Of a DNA stretch of 64,000 bases, positions 46,592 to 56,369 are shown in pieces. The position numbers and the translations under genes are program-made. The DNA comes from Aptenodytes patagonicus (Eukaryota; Chordata; Aves; Sphenisciformes; Spheniscidae), in the NCBI RefSeq assembly GCF_965638725.1, contig NC_134950.1, positions 106,662,802 to 106,726,801 on the forward strand, given 5' to 3'. Each line of letters starts with the position of its first letter. Positions within the stretch are counted from its first letter, which is position 1. The notes beneath the pieces are model-generated. The model was not told where the DNA came from. It saw nothing but the letters and a program-made list of their open reading frames with translations, and did no database searches.

Positions 46592-47985
46592 ATCGGAGCA
46601 GCCAGGTGACAACATGCTCGCCTGGACGACGGCTGAAATCTTTTTGCATGTCTCACAACTCACTCAGGGACAGGGATTGGGTGGTTACTGCCTCGTTTCT
46701 GAGTTCTGCCACTTCCTCCTCCTCTTCTCATGATGGCCCTGCCTTGTCCACCTCTTCTTCCTTCCCATTCTTAGTAGGAGTTTCTTCCCTTACTCAACGG
46801 GCTGACTTTCACTTACAGCATTTCTTCTTGTGCACAGGGGCGACTGATACCAGCACAGGTTGGTTCTCTGGTTCAGCTGCAGTGCCTGTCGCGAGGGTTG
46901 GAGCAGCTGCAGGGCCTGTCGTTTTATCCGCAGATCCAGAGACCACCTCTTCCCCTTGAGGGTACTGAGTAGTGTTGAACAGGGCTTGGTGGGCATGGGC
47001 CAGGCCCCAGCACGTTGCAGTGATCTGCGTCTCTCTGCAATTGCCAGGACGACAGCATACTTCTTCCAAATATTTCACTAGTTTTTGAGGATTCTGCACT
47101 TGTTCAGGGGTGAAGTTCCAAAACAGTGGAGGTGCCCACTGGCCTAGGTACTTGCCCATGCTATCCCCCACACCCTGCCACTCATAACTATCCAGCCTTG
47201 GGGCAGATCTCTGGCTGGTATCCTTAAATAGTTGTTTAACCTTAAACAAGACCTGAAACACATTCAGGAGAAACACTCAGGAGCAGTGTGCTCGCCTGGA
47301 TGAGGGGTGAAATCTTTTCCCGTATCTCGCAGCTAGTTCAGTGATAGGGATCGGGTGGTTTCCATCTCCTTTACGAGGTCTTCCTCTTCCTCCTCCTGTC
47401 CTCGTGATGGCCCTGCTTTTTCATCATCCCTTACTAAACAAGCTGACTTTTGCTTCCAACATTTCTACTTGTGTACAGGGGCAACTGATACCGGCACAGG
47501 TTGGTTCTCTGGTTCAGCTGCAGTGCCTGTTGCAGGGGTTGGAGTAGCCGCAATGCCTGCAGCTGGGGTTGGAGTAGCCGCAGTGCCTGTCGTGAGGGTT
47601 GGAGTATCCGTAGTGCCTGTCGGTTTGTTTTCCTTCTCTTCTCCCTGAGGGCGCTGCATAATACTTAGCAGTGTTTGGTAGATACTAGCCGAGGCCCAGC
47701 ACAGTGTGGTAAGTTGTGTCTCCTTGGCATACCCACAGCATTTTTTTTTCAAGCATTCTATCACTTCGTCAGGATCCTGGAGTTGTTCAGGAGTGAAGTT
47801 CCAGACCATTGGAGGTGAGAAGTTCTCTAAGTACCTGAGTATATATATATATAATACTTAGTATACCTAAGTATTCTCTCACATGCCGTGCCACCCATGA
47901 CCATCCATCCTCAGGGCAGATCTCTGGGTGATTTTTTTAAATAGTTGTTTAACCCTAAGCAAGACCTGAAACACATTCAGGAGAC
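46592..47985 (-). repeat. Tandem duplication inside the ERV gag region, units of about 690-705 bp
   Basis: Unit A (46592-47280) and unit B (47281-47985) align from GAGCAG...CTCGCCTGGA to CCTGAAACACATTCAGGAG. Both encode in the minus frame a segment with NFTPEQ followed by a low-complexity Thr/Ala/Pro region and QPVxVSVAPVHK. The units differ by many substitutions and indels, so the duplication is older than the pol duplication. A third partial start (GAGCATGCTGGCTTG) may lie at 47998. Confidence 0.8.
47520..47625 (-). repeat. 30-bp minisatellite in gag unit B
   Basis: Three full units (47520-47549, 47550-47579, 47580-47609) plus a half unit of the form GCAGTGCCTGnnGnnGGGGT followed by TGGAGTAGCC. 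In the minus frame each codes for ten residues of the type GTAATPTPAA. Unit A has about one and a half copies only. Confidence 0.85.
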
Positions 47986-48479
47986 ATAGCAATAGGAGCA
48001 TGCTGGCTTGAACATCCCAAGGATATTCAAAATTCTCAAGAGCTGGTGTAACTAACCTGAAGGAGAAAGGGAAGGTGAAAGAACGGGGGAAAGCATCCCC
48101 CCCATCTTCCCCATAGATTTGTTCTCTGAGAAGAAAAGGTGAAGAGTGTCATTATTAATAATTTCCGAGAGATGGCGCCTGGGGTACGGAGATGACAGCA
48201 GTGCTGAGTACAAATATCAAATTAGTCTTCTTACCAGTAATATTATTGTATCATAAGCCGATGTTACACAGTACAGCAAAATGTTAATCCTGACCCATCT
48301 CCCAGAAGTGATAAACAGCACTGCAGGGAATACATACTGCAAGTGAGGATTTAAATAATACAGCCATGTGAACAAATAAAACAACATTGTGACCAGCGAC
48401 TATTAACCTAATAATGAATGCTTATAACAAATTTATTTTAACATGCTCTGATCAGATCTGTCATTATCTCAACCCTTTG

Positions 48480-48506
48480 TGCCCCACATTGGGCAACAAA
48501 AAGGAC
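48480..48506 (-). promoter_or_regulatory. Primer-binding-like leader next to the 5' LTR
   Basis: The sense strand after the LTR reads GTCCTTTTTGTTGCCCAATG then TGGGGCA. TTG-TGCCCAA-GTGGGGC is the usual form of a retroviral leader with a tRNA primer site. The tRNA cannot be assigned with confidence. Confidence 0.55.
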
Positions 48507-49088
48507 TGTTGTGGTTTAACCCTAGTCGGCAACCAAGCACCACACAGCTGCTTGCTCACCCTCCCACCCGCCGTGGGTTGGGGGAGAGAATCGGAAGAGC
48601 AAAAGTAAGAAAACTGGTGGTTTGATATAAGAACAGTTTAATAATTGAAATAAAATAACAACAACAACAACAACAATTGTAATGAAAAGAAAAACAACAA
48701 AAGAGAGAGAGGAACAAAACCCTGGAAAAACAAGTGACGCAACTGCTCACCACCCACTGACTGATGCCCAGCCAGTCCCCAAGCAGCCATCGCTGCCTCC
48801 TGGCTAACTCCCACCAGCTTATATACTGAGCATGACGTCATATGGTATGGAATATCCCTTTGGCCAGTTTGGGTCAGCTGTCCTGGCTGTGCCCCCTCCC
48901 AGCTTCTTGTGCACCTCCTTACTGGCAGAGTATGGGAAGCTGAAAAGTCCTTGACTTAGTATGAACACTGCTCAGCAACAAATAAAACATCAGTGTGTTA
49001 TCACGTTATTCTCATGCTAAATTCAAAACACAGCACTGTGCCAGCTACTAGGAGGAAAAACAATTTTGTCCCAGCTGAAACCATGACA
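48507..49088 (-). mobile_element. 5' LTR of the provirus
   Basis: Plus-strand limits are TGTTGTGGTTTAACCC and GCTGAAACCATGACA. It shares the central blocks GGAATATCCCTTTGGCCAG and CTGTCCTGGCTGTGCCCCCT with the 3' LTR but differs by a CAA microsatellite and many substitutions. Immediately to its right begins a second pol copy without any intervening polypurine tract. Confidence 0.85.
48818..48840 (-). promoter_or_regulatory. LTR core promoter: TATA box and CRE palindrome
   Basis: The sense strand carries TGACGTCA (48840-48833), a perfect cAMP-response element, about 8 bases upstream of TATATAAG (48825-48818). The other LTR has a degenerate version of both. Confidence 0.6.
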
Positions 49089-51266
49089 ACAGTCCATGGT
49101 ATCATTCAATTTTCCCAGAGGCTGGTGCATGATGGTGGCTGTGATATACCCACTCAATGTCGTGCTCTTTGGCCCAGGTGTCTACGAGGTTGTTTCGGAA
49201 ATGAGTCCCCTTGTCTGACTCAATTCTTTCTGGGGTGCCATGTCACCACAGGACTTGCTTTTCAAGGCCCAGGATAGCGTTCCGGGCAGTGGCATGGGGC
49301 ACGGGATATGTTTCCAGCCATCCGGCGCTTGCCTTGGCGGGTTTGTGGGAGTGTGATATAATCGGACTGCCAGGCCTCCCCATATTTGTATTTCAGCCAT
49401 CATCCTCCATACCAGAGAGGCTTGAACCGCTTGGATTGCTTGATCGCAGCGCATGTTTCACATTCATGGATAACCTGCGCCATAGTGTCCATGGTCAAGT
49501 CCACCCCTCGATCACGAGCCCATCTGTATGTTGCATCTCTTCCTTGATGGCCTGAGGTGCCATGGGCCCACTGAGCTATAAATAAGTCACCCTGATGTTG
49601 CCAGTCCAGATCCACCTGAGCCACTTCAATCTTAGCAGCCTGATCCACCTGCTGGTGGTTTTGATGTTCTTCAGTGGCCTGACTCTTGGGTACGTGAGCA
49701 TCTACGTAACAGACTTTTACAACCAGGTTCTCCCCCAACCAGGTTCTCCCCCCGGGCAGCAATATCTTGCCACAATGCGGCAGCCCAGATGGGTTTGCCT
49801 CTGCGCTGCCAGTTGCTCTGCTTCCATTGCTGTAACCACCCCCACAGGGCATTTGCCACCATCCATGAGTCAGTACAGAGATAGCGCTGGCCACTTTTCT
49901 CAGTCAGCAATGTCTAAAGCCAGCTGGACGGCTTTCACCTCTGCAAACTGACTCGATTCACCTTCTCCTTCAGCAGTTTCTGGGACTTGTCGTATACCAC
50001 TCCATACAGCAGCCTTCCTCCTCCAATGCCTTCCCACAATACAACAGGACCCATCAGTGAACAGGGCATACTGCTTCTCATTTTCTGGTAGTTTATTATA
50101 CAGTCTGGGACAAATCTCTTCAGCACACGTCACCTCCTCCTCTGGCGATATTCTGAAATCTTTGCCTTCTGGCCAGTCCATGATCGCTTCCAAGATATCT
50201 GGGCGACTGGGGTTTCCTACTCGAGCCTGCTGTGTGATTGGTGCGACCCACTCAGTCCACGTGGCATCAGTTGCATGATGTGTACATGGGACCCTCCCTC
50301 TGAACATCCAGCCCAGCACTGGCAGTCGGGGTGCCAGGAGGAGCTGTGCTTCGGTACCAACCACTTCCGAAGCAACTCAAACCCCTTCATATGCTGCCAA
50401 GATCTCTTTTTTGGTTGGAGTATAGCAGGCCTCGGATCCCCCGTATCCCCGGCTCCAAAGCCCTAGGAGTCGACCTCGAGTCTCCCCTGGTGCTTTCTGC
50501 CAGAGGCTCCAGGTAGGGCCGTTCTCCCCGGCTGCGGTGTAGAGCACATTTTTTACATCTTGCCCTGCCCGGACTGGCCTGAGGGCTACTGCATGAACTA
50601 TCTCCTCTTTAATTTATTCAAAGGCCGGTCGCTGCTCAGGGCCCCGTTTGAAATCATTCTTCTTCCGGGTCACTTGATAGAGAGGGTTTACAATCAGACT
50701 GTAATTTGGAATGTGCATTCTCCAAAAAACCACGACGCCTAAGAAAGCTTGTGTTTCCTTTTTGCTAGTTGGTGGAGACATAGCTGTTATTTTGTTGATC
50801 ACATTCACTGGGATCTGACAACGTCCATCTTGCCATTTTATTCCTAAAAGCTGGATCTCCTGTGCAGGTCCCTTGACTTTACTTTGCTTTATGGCAAAAC
50901 CGGCCTTCAGCAGGATTTGGACTATTTTCTTCTCTTTCTCAAAAACCTCTTCTGCTATGTTGCCCCACACAATGATGTCATCAAAATAAGGCAGGTGTTC
51001 CGGAGCCTCACCCTGTTCCAGTGCAGTCTGGATCAGTCCATGGCAAATGGACAATGGCTGTGTTTCCACCCCTGGGGCAGTCAGTTCCAGGTGTACTGGA
51101 CGCCCCTCCAAGTGAAAGCAAACTGTGGCCTGCACTCTGCTGCCAAAGGGATTGAGAAAAACGCATTAGCGATATCAATTGTGGCATACCACTTGGCTGC
51201 CTTTGACTCCAAGTTCATATTGAAGTTTTAGCATGTCCGGCATGGCAGCACTCAGCAGTGGTGAGA
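49089..51266 (-). pseudogene. Second, partial ERV pol copy (integrase to reverse transcriptase)
   Basis: The sequence corresponds to 42891-45056 of the first copy with only scattered differences. It begins inside integrase right after the LTR and stops within the reverse transcriptase at the shared bases GGTGAGACT. Recognisable parts are the integrase core (49182-49454), RNase H with the CETC zinc cysteine pair (49400-49894), a second RNase H segment (49900-50364) and the RT palm with YFDDIIVWG (50614-51135). A 19-bp duplication at about 49731-49750 (AACCAGGTTCTCCCC repeated) and a 2-bp deletion near 49882 break the RNase H frame. It has no right LTR, as a CR1 3' end replaces the remainder. 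Confidence 0.88.
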
Positions 51267-51394
51267 CTGAGAAGTGGTCGATGCCCCATGCCTGTCAGTG
51301 TTGAAGAGGCGTTTGGACAACGCCCTTAATAACATGCTTTAACTTTTGGTCAGCCCTGAAGTGACTTGATCATTGTTGTAGATCCCTTCCAACT
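51267..51394 (+). repeat. CR1 LINE 3' end joined to truncated ERV pol
   Basis: GAGAAGTGGTCGATGCCCC through GTTTGGACAACGCCCTTAAT and the 3' UTR CTTTTGGTCAGCCCTGAAG match the 3' end of the CR1 at 35743-35860. It ends in AACTC pentamers that run into the following simple repeat. Confidence 0.88.
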
Positions 51395-51971
51395 CAACTC
51401 AACTCCTCTTCTCTTCTCTTCTCTTCTCTTCTCTTCTCTTCTCTTCTCTTCTCTTCTCTTCTCTTCTCTTCTCTTCTCTTCTCTTCTCTTCTCTTCTCTT
51501 CTCTTCTCTTCTCTTCTCTTCTCTTCTCTTCTCTTCTCTTCTCTTCTCTTCTTCTTCTCTTCTCTTCTCTTCTCTTCTCTTCTCTTCTCTTCTCTTCTCT
51601 TCTCTTCTCTTCTCTTCTCTTCTCTTCTCTTCTCTTCTCTTCTCTTCTCTTCTCTTCTCTTCTCTTCTCTTCTCTTCCCTTCCCTTCCCTTCCCTTCCCT
51701 TCCCTTCCCTTCCCTTCCCTTCCCTTCCCTTCCCTTCCCTTCCCTTCCCTTCCCTTCCCTTCCCTTCCCTTCCCTTCCCTTCCCTTCCCTTCCCTTCCCT
51801 TCCCTTCCCTTCCCTTCCCTTCCCTTCCCTTCCCTTCCCTTCCCTTCCCTTCCCTTCCCTTCCCTTCCCTTCCCTTCCCTTCCCTTCCCTTCCCTTCCCT
51901 TCCCTTCCCTTCTCTCTTCTCTTCTTCCATTCCATTCCATTCCATTCCATTCCATTCCATTCCATTCCATT
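51395..51971. repeat. Long pentamer simple repeat (TTCTC)n, (CCCTT)n, (CCATT)n
   Basis: A nearly pure homopyrimidine tract on the plus strand: TCTCT pentamers to about 51675 (with one phase slip near 51550), CCCTT pentamers to about 51915, and a short CCATT block to 51971. The open frames across it are artefacts of the five-base period. It lies between two CR1 3' ends that point at each other. Confidence 0.97.
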
Positions 51972-52651
51972 GTATTCTACAGGCCCTTGTAAAAAGTCTG
52001 TCTTTGTCTTTCTTATAAGCTCTCTTCAGATATATTGAAAGGCTGCAATAATGTCTCCCGGAGCCTTCTCTTCTCTAGGCTGAACAACCCCAACCCTCTC
52101 AGCCTTTCTTCACAGGAGAGGTCTTCCAGCCCTCAGATAATTTTTGTGGCCCTCCTCTGGACTCACTCCAACAGGTCCATGTCTTTCTTGGGCTGGGGGC
52201 CCCAGAGCTGGACGCAGTACTCCAGGTGGGGTCTCACCAGAGCAGAGTAGAGGGGCAGAATCACCTCCCTCGACCTGCTGGCCATGCTTCTTTCTATGCA
52301 GCCCAGGATACGGTTGGCTTTCTGGGCTGCAAGCACACAGTGCCAGCTCATGTCCAATTTTTCATCCACTAATATCCCCATGTCCTTCTCCACAGGGTTG
52401 CCCTCAATCCATTCATCCCCCAGTCTGTACTGATACTGGTGATTGCCTCGACCCAGATGCAGGGCTTTGCACTTGGCCTTGTTGAACTTCATGAGGTTCA
52501 CATAGGCTCACTTCTTCAACCTGTCAAGGACCCTCTGGATGGCATCCCTTCTCTCTAGTGTATCAACTGCACCACTCAGCTTGGTGTCAGCTGCAAACTT
52601 GTTGAGGGTGCACTCAATCCCATTGTCAATGTCATTAATAAAGATATTAAT
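51972..52651 (-). repeat. CR1 LINE 3' half, minus orientation, first part
   Basis: Reverse frame shows [38 protein letters not shown] and [14 protein letters not shown], all CR1 ORF2 hallmarks; the 3' UTR lies to the left. It is interrupted by a younger CR1 and resumes at 52776. Confidence 0.92.
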
Positions 52652-52775
52652 AGAATCATAGAATCATAGAATCATAGAATCATTAAGGTTGGAAAAGACC
52701 TCTAAGATCATTGAGTCCAACCGTCAACCCAACACCACCATGCCCACTAAACCATGTCCCTAAGCACATATTGAA
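52652..52775 (-). mobile_element. Young CR1 3'-end fragment inserted into an older CR1
   Basis: Begins with the octamer tail TAGAATCA repeated about four times, then TTAAGGTTGGAAAAGACCTC and CACCACCATGCCCACTAAAC, the same subfamily as the element at 63015. It is truncated after CCCTAAGC and flanked on the right by a duplicated ACATATTGAAC. Confidence 0.88.
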
Positions 52776-53135
52776 CACATATTGAACAGTATCAGTCCCA
52801 ATATGGACCCCTGAGGGACACCACTTGTTACTGATCTCCATTTGGACATTGAGCCATTGACTGCAACTCTTTGGATGCCACCATCCAGCCACTTCCTTAT
52901 CCATTGAATAGTCCATCCATCGAATCCATATCTCTCCAATTTAGAGACAAAGATGTTGTGTAGGACCATGTAGAGACAAAGATGTTGTGTAGGACCATGT
53001 CAAAGGCCTTACAGAAGTCAAGGTAGACGACATCAGTTGCTCTTCCCTTGTCCACTGATGCAGTCATTCCATCGCAGAAGGCTACCAGATTAGACAGGCA
53101 AGCCACCAAATTAGGCAGCTGTGAGGTAGTCATAT
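52776..53135 (-). repeat. CR1 LINE 3' half, minus orientation, continuation
   Basis: Continues the older CR1 with reverse-frame [20 protein letters not shown] and [14 protein letters not shown] (RT motif). A 29-bp tandem duplication disrupts the frame. Confidence 0.88.
52942..52999. repeat. 29-bp tandem duplication within CR1
   Basis: TAGAGACAAAGATGTTGTGT plus AGGACCATG occurs twice back to back without mismatch. Confidence 0.9.
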
Positions 53136-53839
53136 ACTTAGTAAAACACAGTCAGTATACTGTACTACAGCTAACTGTCCTAATTGCAGAAATATTAGAA
53201 TAAATATTATGCAGAATACACAGAAGTTGAAGGCCTAACGTTCAGGTGGCCAATGTCTGTCTTACTGTCTTTAACACTTCACCCTGAGTTATGAGAGAGC
53301 AAAGTTCCTTTAGGTGGAGAATCCGGAGTACACTAATGGAAAGAAAGGCTTTAATGCATGGGTTTACCTTATGGAGAAGTATATTGATACAACAATTTTG
53401 CCTTCAAAACAGTCTTCTGTTAAAAAACGATTCAACACAGTGTAACTTGCCAAGACCATCAGCCTGCTCCTGATAGTTATATTCTGAGTATGGTGGCTGG
53501 TCAGCTGAAAGTGAGAATTGCAGTAATCTGCAGATTAGCATGTTAAGTGTCTTACTCTTAAAATTAATTACTTTTATTGCTATATCTGTTTATTGTTATC
53601 TTTTTTAACTGGAAGTGTCAGTTCTGTCTGATGAGCTACAGATAACACTGCTAATGCTCTCCATTGGCCTCAGTTCAGTAGTTTTAAAGCAGAGCAATAA
53701 ATGTGTAACTGAGGTGTGCTGAACTAGCATGCTTGGGTCACTTGGAGGATTGTGAATACAAGTAACTTAAGTCCAGGAGAACCCATGGACTTGCCCTCTC
53801 CACTCCTAACTGGTTTTGGCTATTTTTTTTTTTTTTTAG

Positions 53840-53905
53840 GTAGGTGATGATCCAGTAAAGAGATTCCACCACTTGTTTCTTCTCAGGAATGCTAATGACA
53901 ACAAG
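53840..53905 (+). CDS. Candidate small coding exon of an unidentified gene
   Basis: A polypyrimidine acceptor (15 or more T then AG) and a donor AAG|GTTTGT flank exactly 22 open codons in phase 0 (VGDDPVKRFHHLFLLRNAND then NK). It would join in frame to the candidate exon at 33531-33713, which also ends in phase 0. The peptide is unfamiliar and too short to classify. Neither a start nor a terminal exon was found, and the long T tract may simply be a retroelement scar. Confidence 0.3.
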
Positions 53906-53909
53906 GTTT

Positions 53910-55975
53910 GTACCCGTCACGTGTTTAGAAAGGCTCTGCACAACTTTGCTCAAATTCTGTTCTCAGATGGCCATCCCTACAGCCCTTCTCAAATCTCTCA
54001 TACACAGATAAAAACACAAATAACTTTAAATGCTATAGAGCCTTGCCCTGTTTTGTGATTAACTCACTTATGCTGTTTTTCCAGATATGAAAGATATAGG
54101 GTGAAAGAGTGATAGCTCTTCATAGAAAATGAATACATTAACTACATGAATTTTCCCCCCTTACCCTTAGCATATCCCTGAGGTCTGCCATTGCTTGGAT
54201 TGAGACTCTCTAGGTCAGTGGCTGACAACACAAAAACCTTAGAAAAGTGCTTTGCAGCTTTTTAGTACACCTATGAGTGGTTGCTGACTATCAGAAAATC
54301 CTGCAGTGTTGTGCTCTGTAGATGTACCTAGACAGCTCAGTTTGCAGAAGAGCAGGCTGGAATTTCATAGCAACAGGATTAGAAAACCGATCCATCCCTT
54401 ACTTTTCTTTCTCCTATTCTACTGCTACTTGCATCCTACCCCTTTCAGCCTAACTGTACCTGAAGTGGTTGAACTTGGAACTGATCACAAAATTAACAAC
54501 AACAACAAAAGAAACCTGACTCCTTGCTGAAAGGGAATAAAATAAAAGGAGTGAAATCACAGGTGATTATAGGACAGAAGGTGAGCAACAGGAGTTCCAT
54601 AATGAAAGGAATAGACAATCTTGTTTATGTGAGGCAGAATGAGACCCAAGATAATACTGTTTTTACTTAATGATGGATGGGCAGAGAGGGAAACCTGCAA
54701 CTGCAATCCTGGCACTGTCCTGCTATAGGGTTAGTTTGACCCATATTAAATAGACAGTTTAAAATATTAAACCTAACAGGTCTTAAGATAAGTGTGTATA
54801 TGACTAAAATAATGAATGTCATCATGAGCCATGTTGTTATTTGTATGTCACGCTGCACATATCAGTCTATGTATATGTATCTTTAAAAAAAGGAAGTCAA
54901 TTGCACAATTGCATTTTAGAAGCTAAGTTGCATAATATTTACTATGAATGCCATTTTAACCATGTGAATTTCTGTAAAATAAACAACACTTGCTCTAAGT
55001 GTGAGCTGGCTCACAGCAGGGACAGGAGCTCTTCCACTGGAGTCAGTGGTGCACAGGCTGTGGGAAGCAGTGACAGGTAGCATGTCTTCCTGTGAAGTAT
55101 TTCACTGGATGCAGACTACAGCAACACGAGGAGACCACAAGAGCCTCATTGTCTGCTCTGTAGCTCATTGTGGTGTATTGGGTACTCGTAGGTCCAAGAG
55201 AGGTAGAAGGGGTGAGGGCTGGGGTCCTGTTGTCTTCTGTGTCCTCTGGTGGCTTATAAACCACTAGAGAAAGGGAAAAAAACAAGGAAGGTAATTAACA
55301 CTTTTTTTCCCAATGGAGACAAAGTTTTGACTTATTGGGAAACTAAATTGTCAGTTAAACTCATGTTTTCTATTTGTTGTTAGTGGTAATGTCCAAACTT
55401 CCTACAGGTGCAGGAAGATTAACCTTAGCTACACAGCAAGCTCTAATTCTTTCCCTACTTTCTGTTTGGAAAAGTTAATCTATGTTCAGTAACATTCAAA
55501 TTATGGTAATCGTGTTATACTATTTCCAGGTAGTATCTGCTGTCTTTTTTCTTTTACAATAAGAGGAATTACCAAGTGGGCAATTGTTTTCCACCCTCCC
55601 AAGATTGATAGAGATGAATTAAAGTAATGCTCTCCTAACAGAAAAACATCCCCTTGCCCCAAGCTCTGATAGCAATGGAGATATGTGGAGTCATGAACAT
55701 CATGCATGGCAAAGTCTTTTGAACTCTGTTGGCCTTGTATATAAATACTTAGTGCTATACAGTATCAACAATTAGATTGGGCCGCAAATAAGCATAACCA
55801 TCAAGTGATTATAAAAACACCAAATCTTGCAAAAAGTGGTAGAGATTGAAAGAGAAATTCTTGAAAGTGCCTGTTCCCAACAACAACATTTGTTCCCCAA
55901 CAGCAACACTTCAGTTGTTAATTCTGTCTTTGTCAGGTGAAGTTCTTGAGCTGTTCAAAGTTCAGACTTCAAAGA
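53910..55975. other. Intergenic or intronic sequence, no gene recognised
   Basis: AT-rich, short frames only, no repeat family recognised. Confidence 0.4.
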
Positions 55976-55979
55976 GCAC

Positions 55980-56210
55980 AAAGTTCAGACACATCCCCAT
56001 CCGAACATCCTGACCTGCCCCTCGTGGCCACTGTCCTTCATTTTACCATCTGCCACTATTGAGAAGAGTTTGGTCCTGTCATCGTTGTAATTAACCTTGA
56101 AGTAGCTCTAGACTGCTATTGGATTGTCCCTCAGGCTCCTCTTCACCAGACTGAGCCAACCTAGCGTTCTTGCATCTTGGGTGTACCCTATCCAGCACCA
56201 CAGATTTGAC
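55980..56210 (-). repeat. Old CR1 3' region fragment
   Basis: GAAGTAGCTCTAGACTGCTA and CCCTCAGGCTCCTCTTCACC correspond to the reverse complement of the CR1 C-terminal coding region, heavily mutated. Confidence 0.6.
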
Positions 56211-56369
56211 ATCTAGCTTCTCTAAGTAGTTGCTGTTTTGCTGTCCCTCACCTTCCCAAACTGTGCTGTTTTACACAGAGGTCTGAGAGGAGACTTCGCT
56301 TGGGAAGAGTGAGGTTAAAAGACATTGAGTGCTTCAGCCTTTTCCATGTTGTCTACCAATAAGTTGTAT

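Larger units (their letters stand above)
41556..49088 (-). mobile_element. Endogenous retrovirus, ERV-L-like, LTR-gag-pro-pol-LTR, no env
   Basis: Read on the minus strand the order is 5' LTR (right), leader with a primer-binding-like site, gag region, protease, reverse transcriptase, RNase H, integrase, polypurine tract and 3' LTR (left). Only about 320 bp separate the end of integrase from the 3' LTR, so no env gene was ever there in this copy. The absence of env, the gene order and the LTR type suggest a class III (ERV-L-like) element. Several frame breaks make it defective: the gag frames and the RT frame change near 46280 and 44964, and the integrase core crosses frames around 42950-43190. 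The LTRs differ at many positions and by indels, so they do not look like the identical pair produced by one integration. No matching target-site duplication was found. Confidence 0.88.

Noticed and set aside
51350-51992. Open frames of 188-208 codons on both strands
   Set aside because: They are by-products of a five-base repeat whose frames contain no stop codon; the products are simple Arg/Glu/Lys or Leu/Phe/Ser repeats.
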